The position numbers were made by a program, and so were the translations under genes. From contig WGLQ01000007.1 of the NCBI GenBank assembly GCA_016125495.1, positions 418,446 through 482,445 of the forward strand: a DNA stretch of 64,000 nucleotides, read 5' to 3'. The notes under the pieces were generated by a model. The model was not told the origin of the DNA. It did not search any database and saw only the letters and a list, made by a program, of their open reading frames with translations. Below are positions 16,582-26,400 of the stretch, piece by piece. How positions within the stretch are numbered: the stretch's first letter is position 1; each line of letters starts with the position of its first letter. This stretch comes from Hyphomicrobiales bacterium (lineage in GTDB: Bacteria; Pseudomonadota; Alphaproteobacteria; Rhizobiales; RI-29).

Positions 16582-18675
16582 ATGGATTCGATGGAAAGCG
16601 CGCGGGAGTTCGACGATATGGCCAAGGGGCGCCAGAACGGCGGTGGTGGGCGGACCGTCGACCGGGGACAAATCAACAACCTGTCCGGCTTCGTCTGGTC
16701 GATCGCCGAAATCCTGCGAGGTGACTTCAAGCAGTCGGAATACGGCAAGGTCGTGCTGCCGTTCGTCGTGATGCGGCGGCTCGACTGCCTCCTGGAGCTG
16801 ACCAAGGACGCCGTGGTCATGGCCCACGCAACCCTGCCCAAGGGCGTCGATGAGGCCACGCAGGACATGATCTTGTTCGGCGCGGCAGGTCGGGGCTTCA
16901 AGGTCTACAACACCTCGCCGCTGACCTTCACCAAGATCAAGGGCCAGGACGCCGCCCAGCTGCACGACAACCTGGTGAGCTACATCATGGGCTTCTCGCC
17001 CAAGGTGCGCGACATCTTCCTCGACAAGTTCCTGTTCACCGACCAACTCAAGCGCCTCAAGGAGGCGAACATCCTGTTCCAGGTGTTCGATCGGTTCTGT
17101 CAGATCGACCTGCACCCGAACGCGGTCTCCAACCTGGAGATGGGCTACCTCTTCGAGGAGCTGATCCGCCGCTTCTCGGAAATCTCCAACGAGACGGCGG
17201 GGGAGCACTTCACGCCGCGCGAGGTCATCCGGCTCATCGTCGACCTGTTGATTGCCAATGACGACGACAAGCTGACCGGCAGGGGCATCATCCGCCAGGT
17301 CTACGACCCCGCCTGCGGCACCGGCGGCATGCTGGCCCTCACAGAAGAGGCTCTCAAAGGCTTCAACGAGAAGATCCGTGTCGAGCTGTTCGGACAGGAG
17401 CTGAACGGCGAGTCCTTCGGCATTTGTAAGTCTGACATGCTGGTGACGGGCCACGATCCCGAGCAGATCGCCTTTGGCAACACGCTGACGGCCGACGCGC
17501 ATGCGGGCAAGGCCTTCCACTACATGCTCTGCAACCCGCCCTACGGCGTCGACTGGAAGAAATATCAGGAGCCGATCAAGGCCGAGGCCGAGACGGAGGG
17601 TTTCTCAGGCCGCTTCGGCGCCGGCACGCCGCGTATCTCAGACGGCCAGCTGCTGTTCCTGCAGCACATGATTTCCAAGATGCGGGACGACGAGACGGGC
17701 TCGCGCATCGGCATCGTCATGAACGGCTCGCCGCTGTTCACGGGCGGCGCCGGCTCGGGCGAAAGTGAAATTCGCCGCTGGATGTTGGAGAAGGACTGGG
17801 TCGAGGCCATCGTCGCGCTGCCGACCGACCTGTTCTACAACACCGGCATTCAAACATACGTCTGGCTTCTGACAAACCGGAAGCCGAAGGCGCGGCGGGG
17901 CAAGGTGCAGTTGATCGACGCCTCGGGCGAACGGTTCTGGAAGTCCATGCGCAAGTCGCTCGGTTCCAAGCGCCGCGAAATCCCTGACGAGGCACGCGCC
18001 GAGATCGTGCGCATCTATGCCGGCTTCCTCAACGGCGAGAGCGGCGAAGACGAGGTCTCGAAAATCTTCGACACCACCGACTTCGGGTATCGCGAGATCC
18101 GCGTCGAGCGCCCGCTGCGGCTGAACTTCCAGGCATCTCCAGAGCGGATTGCGCGGCTTCGCGAGGATCGGGCGTTTCAACGGCTGCCGGACGGCGATCG
18201 TGGCGACATCCTGAGCGCACTTGGCGAGCTGTCGGACACGCTCCATCGGAGCGGTAGCGCCTTTGAAGCGGAGCTGGCGGACGGTTTTGAGGGCGTGGGC
18301 TTCAAGGTTCCCGCCCCGGTCAAGAAGGCCATCTTTGCCGCGTTGTCGGAGCGGGACGAAGAGGCTGACATTTGCCGCGACGCTAAGGGCAACCCCGAGC
18401 CGGACACCGACCTGCGCGACCACGAGCTGGTGCCGCTGAAAGAGGACTGGCGGGCGTATGTGACCCGTGAGGTGACCCCGTTCGTGCCCGATGCCTGGGT
18501 GGATGAGAGCTACACCGATGCCCGCGACGGCGAGGTCGGCCGCGTTGGCTACGAGATCAACTTCAACCGGTATTTCTACAAGTACGTCCCGCCGCGTCCG
18601 CTGGAAGAGATCGGCGCAGAGCTGAAGGCGCTGGAGGCGGAGATCGCCGGGCTGTTGAAGGAGGTGACGGCGTGA
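16582..18675 (+). CDS. hsdM: Type I restriction-modification methyltransferase subunit HsdM
   Basis: 697 residues. It has an N-terminal HsdM_N helical domain (GQINNLSGFVWSIAEILRGD), an N6-adenine methylase domain with YDPACGTGGMLALTEEALKG (about 241-260) and CNPPYGVDW (about 316-324), and a long C-terminal extension ending in a helical HsdS-contacting segment. With HsdS it methylates the target; with HsdR it restricts unmodified DNA. The ATG at 16582 is taken because the HsdM_N domain follows; an in-frame ATG at 16474 lies further upstream. The stop overlaps hsdS by 4 bases. Confidence 0.95.
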   Translation: MDSMESAREFDDMAKGRQNGGGGRTVDRGQINNLSGFVWSIAEILRGDFKQSEYGKVVLPFVVMRRLDCLLELTKDAVVMAHATLPKGVDEATQDMILFGAAGRGFKVYNTSPLTFTKIKGQDAAQLHDNLVSYIMGFSPKVRDIFLDKFLFTDQLKRLKEANILFQVFDRFCQIDLHPNAVSNLEMGYLFEELIRRFSEISNETAGEHFTPREVIRLIVDLLIANDDDKLTGRGIIRQVYDPACGTGGMLALTEEALKGFNEKIRVELFGQELNGESFGICKSDMLVTGHDPEQIAFGNTLTADAHAGKAFHYMLCNPPYGVDWKKYQEPIKAEAETEGFSGRFGAGTPRISDGQLLFLQHMISKMRDDETGSRIGIVMNGSPLFTGGAGSGESEIRRWMLEKDWVEAIVALPTDLFYNTGIQTYVWLLTNRKPKARRGKVQLIDASGERFWKSMRKSLGSKRREIPDEARAEIVRIYAGFLNGESGEDEVSKIFDTTDFGYREIRVERPLRLNFQASPERIARLREDRAFQRLPDGDRGDILSALGELSDTLHRSGSAFEAELADGFEGVGFKVPAPVKKAIFAALSERDEEADICRDAKGNPEPDTDLRDHELVPLKEDWRAYVTREVTPFVPDAWVDESYTDARDGEVGRVGYEINFNRYFYKYVPPRPLEEIGAELKALEAEIAGLLKEVTA

Positions 18676-19931
18676 GCTTCTGGCCAGCAACATGTGACAG
18701 CGCACTTCGTCCGCTGAAGCACGTCTGCATTGTCAATCCGGAGACTCTTCAAGAGTCCACTGATCCGGATTTCGAATTTGAATACATTGATATAGGAAGC
18801 GTGACGCTCGAATCAGGCATTTCCGCTCGGGAGCCTATGAGGTTTGCGAATTCGCCTAGCCGTGCGCGTAAGCCCGTCCGACCGGGGGACGTCATTGTTT
18901 CGACAGTTCGTACATACTTGAAGGCAGTAGCGTCGATCGGTTCAGAAGCGGAGCGTTGGATCGTTTCTACAGGTTTTGCAGTCCTACGTTCGAATTGCAA
19001 GATCGATCCTCTCTTTCTGTATCGAGTTGTTCAGTCGAACCCATTCGTGGAGGGCGTTGTCGCGGCGTCCACGGGCGTCAGCTACCCTGCGATAAGCCCT
19101 TCGACGCTTGGGAGCATGCCCGTTCCACTCCCTGACCTCGAAACCCAGAAGGCCATCGCGGATTTCCTCGACCGCGAGACCGCCCGCATCGATCAGCTGA
19201 TCGAGAAGAAGCAGCGGTTGGTGGAGGTGTTGGATGAGTGGTTTTTAGCCCGTGTGATAGACCAGGTCGGTGGCGGATTTGGTTTATCTGGAGACGCTCC
19301 CGGGCGAGCGTGGAGTGGCTGGAGGTTTCTGGCTCTTCGTCGAGAGATCACCTTGCAGCGCGGAGTCGATATCACGAAGGATGAACAGGAAGAAGAGGGA
19401 CTCTACCCCGTTGTGTCATCCGGAGGAGTGGCTTCATACCACGACAAGTTTCTGTGCAATGGTCCCGGAGTAATCGTTGGTCGCAAGGGTTCCGCAGGGA
19501 AGCTTCACTATGAGGAAAGAAATTACTGGCCCCACGATACCGTCTTGTACGTAAAGCGCTTTGGCAGGAACAACCGCAAATTCGTGTATTACAAATTCAT
19601 CGCTCTCCGATTTGAGAGTTTTGACCGTAGCTCAGCCAACCCCACACTCAATCGCAATCTCGTTCATCCAGAAAAAGTCTGGTGGCCTGATCGACAGTTG
19701 CAGGAGAAGACTGTCGAATCTCTCGATGCGGATCGCGATAGGAGTTCGAATCTGATCACACATGTGACCAAATCAATCAACCGCCTTCGCGAATACCGCT
19801 CCGCCCTCATCACCGCCGCCGTCACCGGCCAGATTGACGTTGCGACCTGGGGCAAGCGCGGCACGGCGGATGCGCAGCTTGACCGTATTCAGGCCGAGTT
19901 CGACCAACCCAAACCGGAGGCGGCGGAATGA
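18672..19931 (+). CDS. hsdS: Type I restriction specificity subunit HsdS
   Basis: 419 residues with two target-recognition domains, each followed by a conserved helix (ETQKAIADFLDRETARIDQL; then KSINRLREYRSALITAAVTG). Each domain reads half of the split recognition site. The recognition domains are visibly less GC-rich than hsdM and hsdR, as expected for a part that is swapped by recombination. Overlaps hsdM and the Mrr-like gene by 4 bases each. Confidence 0.94.
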   Translation: MSFWPATCDSALRPLKHVCIVNPETLQESTDPDFEFEYIDIGSVTLESGISAREPMRFANSPSRARKPVRPGDVIVSTVRTYLKAVASIGSEAERWIVSTGFAVLRSNCKIDPLFLYRVVQSNPFVEGVVAASTGVSYPAISPSTLGSMPVPLPDLETQKAIADFLDRETARIDQLIEKKQRLVEVLDEWFLARVIDQVGGGFGLSGDAPGRAWSGWRFLALRREITLQRGVDITKDEQEEEGLYPVVSSGGVASYHDKFLCNGPGVIVGRKGSAGKLHYEERNYWPHDTVLYVKRFGRNNRKFVYYKFIALRFESFDRSSANPTLNRNLVHPEKVWWPDRQLQEKTVESLDADRDRSSNLITHVTKSINRLREYRSALITAAVTGQIDVATWGKRGTADAQLDRIQAEFDQPKPEAAE

Positions 19932-20971
19932 GCCGACTTTGGATCGTCCGGGCCGGCAAGCATGGAGAGCGCGAACTTGCCGCAATCGAACAATGTCGGC
20001 TCCTGCCTGGTTTCCTAGAGGTGGGAGACCTGAGCACGCTTGTGGGTCGCGACGCCATTCTTCGTCATCTCGAAGGCGTGCTGCCCGATGCGGGCCACAA
20101 CCGGCTGAAGAATTTCGCGGCCCAACTCAACCAGTTCGCGCATACGATCGAGGTCGGCGACCTCGTGGTGATGCCGCGCAAGGTGACCAACGGCGTCGCC
20201 ATCGGCGAGGTAACGGGCGCCTACCAGTTCGATCCGAATGACCCATGCCGCCATTCCCGCGCTGTGAAGTGGCTGGAGGAGTCCGTTGCGCGCGACGCCT
20301 TCAAGCAGGACCTGCGCCATTCGTTCGGCGCGTTCATGACAATCTGCGAGATCAAGCGCAACGACGCACTGGAAAGGGTTTGCGCTGTCCTCAAGACCGG
20401 TGTCGACCCCGGCTCGCTGCTCGGCAAGCAGGGAAAGGCAGTCGCCCTGCCTCGTGACGACGAAGTGGAGGCGGAGGACTATGCTACCGACATCGAGGAC
20501 GTCGCCAACCAACAGATCATATCGCTCATCAAGTCCGAGTTCGCCGGCCATGCGCTGGCCGACCTCGTAGCTGAGATTCTGCGCGTCGAGGGGTACACGA
20601 CGAAGGTATCTCCGCCCGGCGCCGACGGTGGCGTGGATATCCTTGCGGCCGGCGGCACCCTCGGCCTCGGTGAGGATCGCATCTGTGTGCAGGTGAAGTC
20701 CGGTGACGGGGCGGCCAACCACGATGTCGTCTTGCGGCTGATCGGCTCGGTGTCGAACACGCAAGCGCGCACTGGTCTTCTGGTCAGCATCGGCGGTGTC
20801 AACGCCGTTGCACAGCGCGAGTTGGACAACAACTTCTTCAAGCTGCGCCTCTGGCAGATGCGCGACCTTTTGAAGGCGCTGTTTTGCGCCTACCCTCACC
20901 TGTCGGATGAAACGCGTGCCCGGCTGCCGCTGAAGCAGATTTGGGCGCCGATACCAGGAGGGGACGTATGA
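19928..20971 (+). CDS. Mrr-like restriction endonuclease inside the hsd operon
   Basis: 347 residues. The C-terminal domain has the Mrr_cat PD-(D/E)xK pattern: EILRVEGYTTKVSPPGADGG, then VDILA and CVQVKSGDG. The N-terminal region (VGDLVVMPRKVTNGVAIGEV) resembles the small beta-barrel sensors found before Mrr domains. Mrr enzymes cut methylated DNA. The gene sits between hsdS and hsdR with 4-base overlaps on both sides, so it is a stable part of this operon and would add a methylation-dependent nuclease to the type I system. Confidence 0.88.
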   Translation: MSRLWIVRAGKHGERELAAIEQCRLLPGFLEVGDLSTLVGRDAILRHLEGVLPDAGHNRLKNFAAQLNQFAHTIEVGDLVVMPRKVTNGVAIGEVTGAYQFDPNDPCRHSRAVKWLEESVARDAFKQDLRHSFGAFMTICEIKRNDALERVCAVLKTGVDPGSLLGKQGKAVALPRDDEVEAEDYATDIEDVANQQIISLIKSEFAGHALADLVAEILRVEGYTTKVSPPGADGGVDILAAGGTLGLGEDRICVQVKSGDGAANHDVVLRLIGSVSNTQARTGLLVSIGGVNAVAQRELDNNFFKLRLWQMRDLLKALFCAYPHLSDETRARLPLKQIWAPIPGGDV

Positions 20972-23900
20972 CGGACTACACGCAGCCGCCATCCCCCTGG
21001 GCAACGTCCGGCGGGTTTTCGGAGGACAACATCCACCGCGAGAACGTGTTGCAGCGCGTGATGACCGAGGCGCTGTATCGCGACCAGGGCTATGAGATCC
21101 GTGAGGCGGAGGACTACGACCGCAAGCGCGCGCTCGACCCGGGCCTGCTCGTCCAGTTCATCCGCACCACCCAGCCGGATGCATGGGAGAAACTGGAAGC
21201 TCACTACGCGGGCTCAGCCGAAGATACACTGCTCACCCAGCTGGCCAAGAACCTGGAGAGCCGGGGCACGCTGGACGTGCTGCGCAACGGGCTCAAGATC
21301 GTGCCCGGCATCGTGTTCGCGCTCTGCTACTTTCGTCCCGCCAGTGGCATCGAGCCGAAGCGGATCGCGGAGTATGAGAGCAACATCCTCTCTGTGATGC
21401 CCGAGGTGGTCTACAGCGAGCGCCATGCCAACCGCATCGACCTCGTGCTGTTCGTCAACGGCCTGCCGGTCGCGACGATGGAATTGAAGAACCCATCTTC
21501 CGGCTCCACATTCAGGCACGCTGAAAAGCAATACCGGGAAGACCGCAAGCCGGCGAACGAACCGCTGTTGACGTTCAAGCGCGGCGCGTTGGTGCACTTT
21601 GCCGTCGACACGGATAACGTCTCGATGTCGACGCGGCTGCGCAACGGCAAGACGCGCTTTCTGCCCTTCAACCGGGGCCGAGATGGCGGCGCGGGCAACC
21701 CGGACATCGCGGATGAATTCCGCGTCGCGTACCTCTATCGCGACAGCGGCAATGATGGGGGGTGGGGCAAGGCCGTTTTCTCGCGAGAGGTGCTGATCGA
21801 TATCCTCGGCCGGTTCATGCACCTCGACACGACTGGCCGCGAGAACGTGCTGATCTTCCCGCGCTTCCAGCAGCAGGACGCCGTGCGCAAGTTGATGGCC
21901 CACGCGAGCGCGCATGGGGCAGGGCGCAACTATCTCATCCAGCACTCGGCGGGCTCGGGCAAGTCGAACACGATCGGCTGGCTGGCGCACCAGGCCATCA
22001 ACCTGCACGACGCAGGCGACCAGCCGGTGTTTTCGACCGCCATCATCGTGACCGACCGCGTGGTGCTCGACCGTCAGTTACAGGGCACGGTGGCCCAGTT
22101 CGAGCAGACGGCTGGTGTCGTCAAGAAGATCGACGGAACCTCGAAACAACTGAAGCAGGCGATCGAGAGCGGCGCGCGCATCATCATCACGACGATCCAG
22201 AAGTTCTCGACGGAACACCTGGCGCAGATTTCGGGGCAAAGCGGCCGCACGTTCGCAGTGATCGTCGATGAGGCGCACGGCAGCCAATCGGGCAAGACCG
22301 CGCAATCCATGACCGACGCCCTGACCCGGGAAACTTCGTCGAGCGACGACATCGAGGACATGATCCTCGCCCACCAGAAACAGCGCGGACCTCAGAAAAA
22401 CCTCAGCTTCTTTGCGTTCACAGCCACGCCGCGCAACGTCACTCTGGAGCGGTTCGGCATCAAGGGGCCGGACGGCAAGCCGCTGCCGTTCCATCTCTAT
22501 TCGATGCGGCAGGCCATCGAAGAGGGATTCATTCTGGACGTGCTCCAGAACTACATGACCTACAATACCTACTATCAGTTGGAGAAGGCGATCGAGGACG
22601 ATCCGAAGTTGCGCGGCAGGCGAGGCCAGCGCCGGGTTGCCAAGTTCGCTCACCTCCATCCAACGGCGATTGGTCAGAAGGTCGAGATCATCGTCGAACA
22701 CTTCCGCAAGCATGTGGCTGGCGAACTGGACGGCCAGGCCAAGGCCATGGTGGTGACGGCCAGTCGCGAAGCCGCGTTGAAGTACTTCTTCGGCATGCGG
22801 AAATACATAGCGGAGCACGAAATCACCGGCGTGAAGGCTTTGGTCGCGTTCTCCGGAGAGATCGAATTGGACGGGGAGAAATTCACCGAGGCGGGGCTCA
22901 ACGGTTTTTCCGAGACGGAACTACCCTCACGTTTCGATGGTGTGAAGAATGACGGCACGGCCTATCCGGAGCAGTACCAGCTTCTCATCGTGGCGGAGAA
23001 ATATCAGACCGGCTTCGACCAGCCGAAGCTGTGCGCCATGTATATCGACCGCAAGCTGTCGGGCCTGCAGGCGGTGCAGACCTTGTCGCGCCTCAACCGG
23101 ACTCGGGCCGGCAAGACGAAGACGTTCGTTCTGGATTTCCAGAACAAGATGGAAGAAATCCAGGAGGCGTTCAAGCCGTACTTCGAGGTGACGGAACTGG
23201 AGGCAATCACCGATCCGAACCAGGTCTACGCACTGGAAAGCCGCATCTTCCAATTCGGCTTCCTGGACAAGGGCGAGGTCGAGCGATTTGCTGAGACGTA
23301 CTTCAAGGGCGCACTCGATGGCACCGACCGTGCCCGTCTGGAGGGCCTGCTGAAGGAGGCTGTCACGCGGTTCGTATCGGAGGAGGAAGACGGTCGACGC
23401 GAAGAGTTCCGGCAGCTGCTGCGGAGCTTTAATCGGTTCTACGCGTTTATCGCACAGGTCTGGACACTCCATGATGCCAGCCTGGAGAAGCTACACGCCT
23501 ACAGCTCATGGCTGGTGCGACTACTGCCGGACCGCGAAATACCGCCGGATATCGAGATCACCGACGACATGCTCAAGCTGCGCGCCTTCAAGACGGAGAA
23601 GAAGGAAGAGGGGAGTGCGTCCCTGGCTCCAGGCCACCGTAAGGAGTTGCCGGCGATTGGCGGCTTCGGTGCCAACCCCTACACCGATGACGAAAAGCGC
23701 GAGCTATCGGAGATCATCAAAGCGTTCAATGAGCGCCACGGCACCGAGTTCACCGAGGCGGATATGCTCCGTTTCGAGGCAGTGAACGCCGAGATACTCG
23801 ACGACGATCTTTCGGAAATGTTGCGGAACAACCCGGAAGACGTGGTTTTTTCCGCCTTCTCACAGGCCTTCTTTCAAGGTGCGATCCGCATGTTCCAGCG

Positions 23901-24009
23901 TGAGCAGGACATGCAGAACATCATTCTGACGGACAAGGACGCGCGGGACAAAGCAATGCGGCATTTCTTCAATCGGGCAATGCGACAGGTGAGGGAGGTT
24001 CGGGCATAG
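20968..24009 (+). CDS. hsdR: Type I restriction endonuclease subunit HsdR
   Basis: 1013 residues. It has an N-terminal PD-(D/E)xK nuclease (RIDLVLFVNGLPVATMELKN, about 155-174), a Walker A motif (HSAGSGKSN, about 326-333), a DEAH box (VIVDEAHGSQ, about 433), a SAT-like motif (FAFTATPRNV) and a C-terminal helical domain. It translocates DNA and cuts at a distance when the HsdMS target is unmodified. The ATG at 20968 overlaps the Mrr-like gene stop (ATGA), which fixes the start 9 codons into the longest frame. Confidence 0.95.
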   Translation: MTDYTQPPSPWATSGGFSEDNIHRENVLQRVMTEALYRDQGYEIREAEDYDRKRALDPGLLVQFIRTTQPDAWEKLEAHYAGSAEDTLLTQLAKNLESRGTLDVLRNGLKIVPGIVFALCYFRPASGIEPKRIAEYESNILSVMPEVVYSERHANRIDLVLFVNGLPVATMELKNPSSGSTFRHAEKQYREDRKPANEPLLTFKRGALVHFAVDTDNVSMSTRLRNGKTRFLPFNRGRDGGAGNPDIADEFRVAYLYRDSGNDGGWGKAVFSREVLIDILGRFMHLDTTGRENVLIFPRFQQQDAVRKLMAHASAHGAGRNYLIQHSAGSGKSNTIGWLAHQAINLHDAGDQPVFSTAIIVTDRVVLDRQLQGTVAQFEQTAGVVKKIDGTSKQLKQAIESGARIIITTIQKFSTEHLAQISGQSGRTFAVIVDEAHGSQSGKTAQSMTDALTRETSSSDDIEDMILAHQKQRGPQKNLSFFAFTATPRNVTLERFGIKGPDGKPLPFHLYSMRQAIEEGFILDVLQNYMTYNTYYQLEKAIEDDPKLRGRRGQRRVAKFAHLHPTAIGQKVEIIVEHFRKHVAGELDGQAKAMVVTASREAALKYFFGMRKYIAEHEITGVKALVAFSGEIELDGEKFTEAGLNGFSETELPSRFDGVKNDGTAYPEQYQLLIVAEKYQTGFDQPKLCAMYIDRKLSGLQAVQTLSRLNRTRAGKTKTFVLDFQNKMEEIQEAFKPYFEVTELEAITDPNQVYALESRIFQFGFLDKGEVERFAETYFKGALDGTDRARLEGLLKEAVTRFVSEEEDGRREEFRQLLRSFNRFYAFIAQVWTLHDASLEKLHAYSSWLVRLLPDREIPPDIEITDDMLKLRAFKTEKKEEGSASLAPGHRKELPAIGGFGANPYTDDEKRELSEIIKAFNERHGTEFTEADMLRFEAVNAEILDDDLSEMLRNNPEDVVFSAFSQAFFQGAIRMFQREQDMQNIILTDKDARDKAMRHFFNRAMRQVREVRA

Positions 24010-24034
24010 AAGACGGTCAGGACGTAGTTGGCGC

Positions 24035-24568
24035 TCATTCGGTTAGTTTGGTCGCCGGCATTTCAGCGGAACCGGTTATCACCCACGTCAGAAGCGCAAC
24101 AAGGAATGCAAACTCAGCAATCACGGCCGAGTACCATATCACCAACAGAATGAACGGAAAAACATCCGCTGACCTAGTCCCTTCCGCACCCACCCATTCG
24201 TCGCCGAAAGGGCGAGGAAGCCCCATTGCATCGAATTCGCTCTTTCGCTCTGCATACAAATCCATCAGGCCCTTTGACTGCGCATACGCGGCATGCACAC
24301 CCAATCGAGTGCGATGAGAAAAGACGATTCCAATGACTGAAAGCCCGATCATCAATCCCAAAAATATTGCACGTATCCACAACGGCATCTTTACATCAGC
24401 GGCCGTCTCGGCAAGCAGCGCCGTCGCAACGAACAAACCGCTCGTGAGCAGCACTGCCCTCAGTATTCTTTGATTGGCAAGATTGTCTTCCCTGTCGATA
24501 TTTCGCCAAATTGTTTCGTACACACGGTATTTGACAACCTCATCATCATCCTTGGAAGCCATAGACAC
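24035..24568 (-). CDS. Predicted four-helix membrane protein beside the restriction operon
   Basis: 177 residues with hydrophobic segments at about 40-58, 65-84 and a pair within 137-168. The N-terminal region is charged (VYETIWRNIDREDNLANQR). It is convergent with hsdR, 25 bases from its stop. Small membrane proteins of this shape are frequent in defence islands and may act as membrane-disrupting effectors, but no family can be named here. Confidence 0.7.
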   Translation of the reverse strand: MSMASKDDDEVVKYRVYETIWRNIDREDNLANQRILRAVLLTSGLFVATALLAETAADVKMPLWIRAIFLGLMIGLSVIGIVFSHRTRLGVHAAYAQSKGLMDLYAERKSEFDAMGLPRPFGDEWVGAEGTRSADVFPFILLVIWYSAVIAEFAFLVALLTWVITGSAEMPATKLTE

Positions 24569-24961
24569 CTTGCTCCAAACTCATCGCACAATGCCTCCGA
24601 ATTTTTTGCATCTGCTATACATGACGAAAGTGACTTGCGTGCCCCTTGGTTAAATTGGGCGAAGGGTCTCAATCTCGTCTACGGCCTTCAGGTCCTACCA
24701 TTGTGAGGTTCCAGTTCCTGGTGGCTCACACAACATGCACCGAACCCACAGCGTCTGACGAGACTACCATATTCCAGCAGCAGTTCATGCCCCGCACTGC
24801 CAGGCCCGGGGCGTTATCTTCATTCGAGTTGTACCTGAGTTTGCCCCTGATCTCAACATAGCAGCCAAGCGTGCTTAACATCACTTACTTGGCAACCAAG
24901 CCATCGGCTCCGACGTCCGATCAAGCGGAGGCGATGGCCTTATCTACCTGGTGTCCAACGG
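24569..24961. other. Gene-free interval (393 bases), lower GC
   Basis: No convincing gene is seen. It contains the promoter region of the leftward membrane-protein gene and the tail side of the resolvase gene. The composition is less GC-rich than the flanks. Confidence 0.4.
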
Positions 24962-25510
24962 TCATTTACCCAGCCGAGACACCGTGCTGTGACTGACCCC
25001 CATATCCCGCGCGATTTCGCGGCAGCTATCGCCGCTGGCGAGGCGTTCGAGGGCGCGGGCGCGCTGGTGGTCGGTCAGCTTGGGCTTGGGGCCGGAGCGC
25101 ACGCCCCGGGCGCGGGCAGCGGCGCGGCCTTCGGCGGCGCGCTTCAGGATGCGCTGGCGCTCATCTTCCGCCATGGCCGAGAGGAATGCCAGGAACCCGC
25201 GACCGAGCGGCGTCGTCAGGTCGAGATGGGGCTTGTCGAGCACCTGGACGAGGGCGCCGCGATCGGCCACCCGTTGCATAATGTGCAGGCCATCCATCAT
25301 CGAGCGCGTGGCGCGGTCCCATTCGGCAACGACCAGCACATCATCGGAGCCAAGGGCGTCGATGGCGCGCTCCAGTTGCGGCCGCCCCTGGACGGCCTTA
25401 CCCGAGGCCTTCTCGCGGAAGATATCATCGCAGCCGGCTGAGCGCAGCGCGGCAATCTGCCGGTCGAGATTCTGTCCCTCGGTCGAGACGCGGGCGTAGC
25501 CGATCTTCAT
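24962..25510 (-). CDS. Serine recombinase (resolvase/invertase family)
   Basis: 182 residues. It has the catalytic serine in IGYARVSTEGQNLDRQIAAL, the conserved ATRSMMDGLHIM and a long E helix, and a C-terminal helix-turn-helix (SGDSCREIARDMGVSHSTVS). Resolvases of this type break plasmid dimers at a res site. It is the last gene of a three-gene operon with a toxin-antitoxin pair, like the parA-parDE stability locus of RP4. That fits the plasmid origin functions elsewhere in element B. Confidence 0.92.
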   Translation of the reverse strand: MKIGYARVSTEGQNLDRQIAALRSAGCDDIFREKASGKAVQGRPQLERAIDALGSDDVLVVAEWDRATRSMMDGLHIMQRVADRGALVQVLDKPHLDLTTPLGRGFLAFLSAMAEDERQRILKRAAEGRAAARARGVRSGPKPKLTDHQRARALERLASGDSCREIARDMGVSHSTVSRLGK

Positions 25511-25866
25511 TCGGGGTCGGCCTCACCGCCGGAAACATCGATCGGGTCGGGCACGTCGAGGGCAGGGAGGTCCGCCCAATAGTTGCGCCCGAGATAGCTG
25601 ATACGGAGAACGATGACCGCGTCAGCGCGCACCTCAAACAGCACGCTGGCCTTGTTAAGCTTGGGGACCGGACAGGCGCGCAAACCCGCTCGGCGCTTCA
25701 TCTTGGTGCCGATCTCGGCGAACTCGGCCAGCGATCGGATGAAAGTCTCGATGACGGCCAGAACTTGGTCTGCCCTCGCGGGGCCGTCGTTTTCATCGAC
25801 GAGGCAGACGATGTCGCTGAGATCGCGCGACGCAGCCGGCGCCAGAAGCAGCTTGCGACGCTTCAT
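25507..25866 (-). CDS. ParE/RelE-superfamily toxin
   Basis: 119 residues with the ParE pattern: LLLAPAASRDLSDIVCLVDE at the start, PRIA-type loop replaced by ACPVPKLNKASVLFEV, then VIVLRISYLGRNYW near the end. It overlaps both the antitoxin and the resolvase genes by 4 bases. Probable role: post-segregational killing for element maintenance. Confidence 0.8.
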   Translation of the reverse strand: MKRRKLLLAPAASRDLSDIVCLVDENDGPARADQVLAVIETFIRSLAEFAEIGTKMKRRAGLRACPVPKLNKASVLFEVRADAVIVLRISYLGRNYWADLPALDVPDPIDVSGGEADPE

Positions 25867-26147
25867 CCGCTCTGCTTGGCGCCACGATGGGTTTGGACCG
25901 TATCGCGGACATCGCGAAAGAAGGCGTCAGGGTCGAGAAGGCGCTCCGGGTGTTTCTCAGCCTCCTCACAGCGACGGAACATTTCCGCCCACCACACCTC
26001 GCGCTGTAGTTCTTCGTCGAGGATGAGGTCCGAGGCGGCATCGTAGGCACGACTGACCGAGCCGTAGACACCGCGCTCGACCATCGATCTAATCCGTTCC
26101 GCCTTGTCCTTCTTGACCGAAATCGTCACTCTTACTGTTTCCGACAT
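25863..26147 (-). CDS. ParD/CopG-type antitoxin
   Basis: 94 residues starting MSETVRVTISVKKDKAERIR, a ribbon-helix-helix DNA-binding segment, with SMVERGVYGSVSRAYDAASD after it. The tail contacts the toxin. The ATG at 26147 has AAAGGG 7 bases upstream; an ATG at 26153 is also possible. First gene of the antitoxin-toxin-resolvase operon. Confidence 0.8.
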   Translation of the reverse strand: MSETVRVTISVKKDKAERIRSMVERGVYGSVSRAYDAASDLILDEELQREVWWAEMFRRCEEAEKHPERLLDPDAFFRDVRDTVQTHRGAKQSG

Positions 26148-26274
26148 GCTCATACCCTTTGCGCATTCATTCTCACCAATTATGAGGAGACGCGCAAGGA
26201 ATTTATTTCGACTGCAATGTGCACCGGAAACACGCACCACTGGAAGCGTAGTCTTTCTGCGGGATTAGGAGTGT

Positions 26275-26300
26275 GGTGCATAACCTAGGGAATTTGCACC
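26275..26300. promoter_or_regulatory. Inverted repeat upstream of the antitoxin-resolvase operon
   Basis: GGTGCA and TGCACC flank a 14-base centre; another TGCACC occurs at about 26219-26224. It could be part of a res site or an operator, as it precedes the antitoxin-toxin-resolvase operon. Not decisive. Confidence 0.3.
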
Positions 26301-26400
26301 GCAAAACGTCGAACGATTTTTTTTGAAACTGAAGGAGAAAACGTCCATCTGCAGACAGAAAATGCACGCGCACTCGCCAAAAAGTGATTTTACCAGAAAC

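Noticed and set aside
16528..17520. 330-codon leftward frame within hsdM
   Set aside because: Mirror frame of HsdM, whose motifs are clear.
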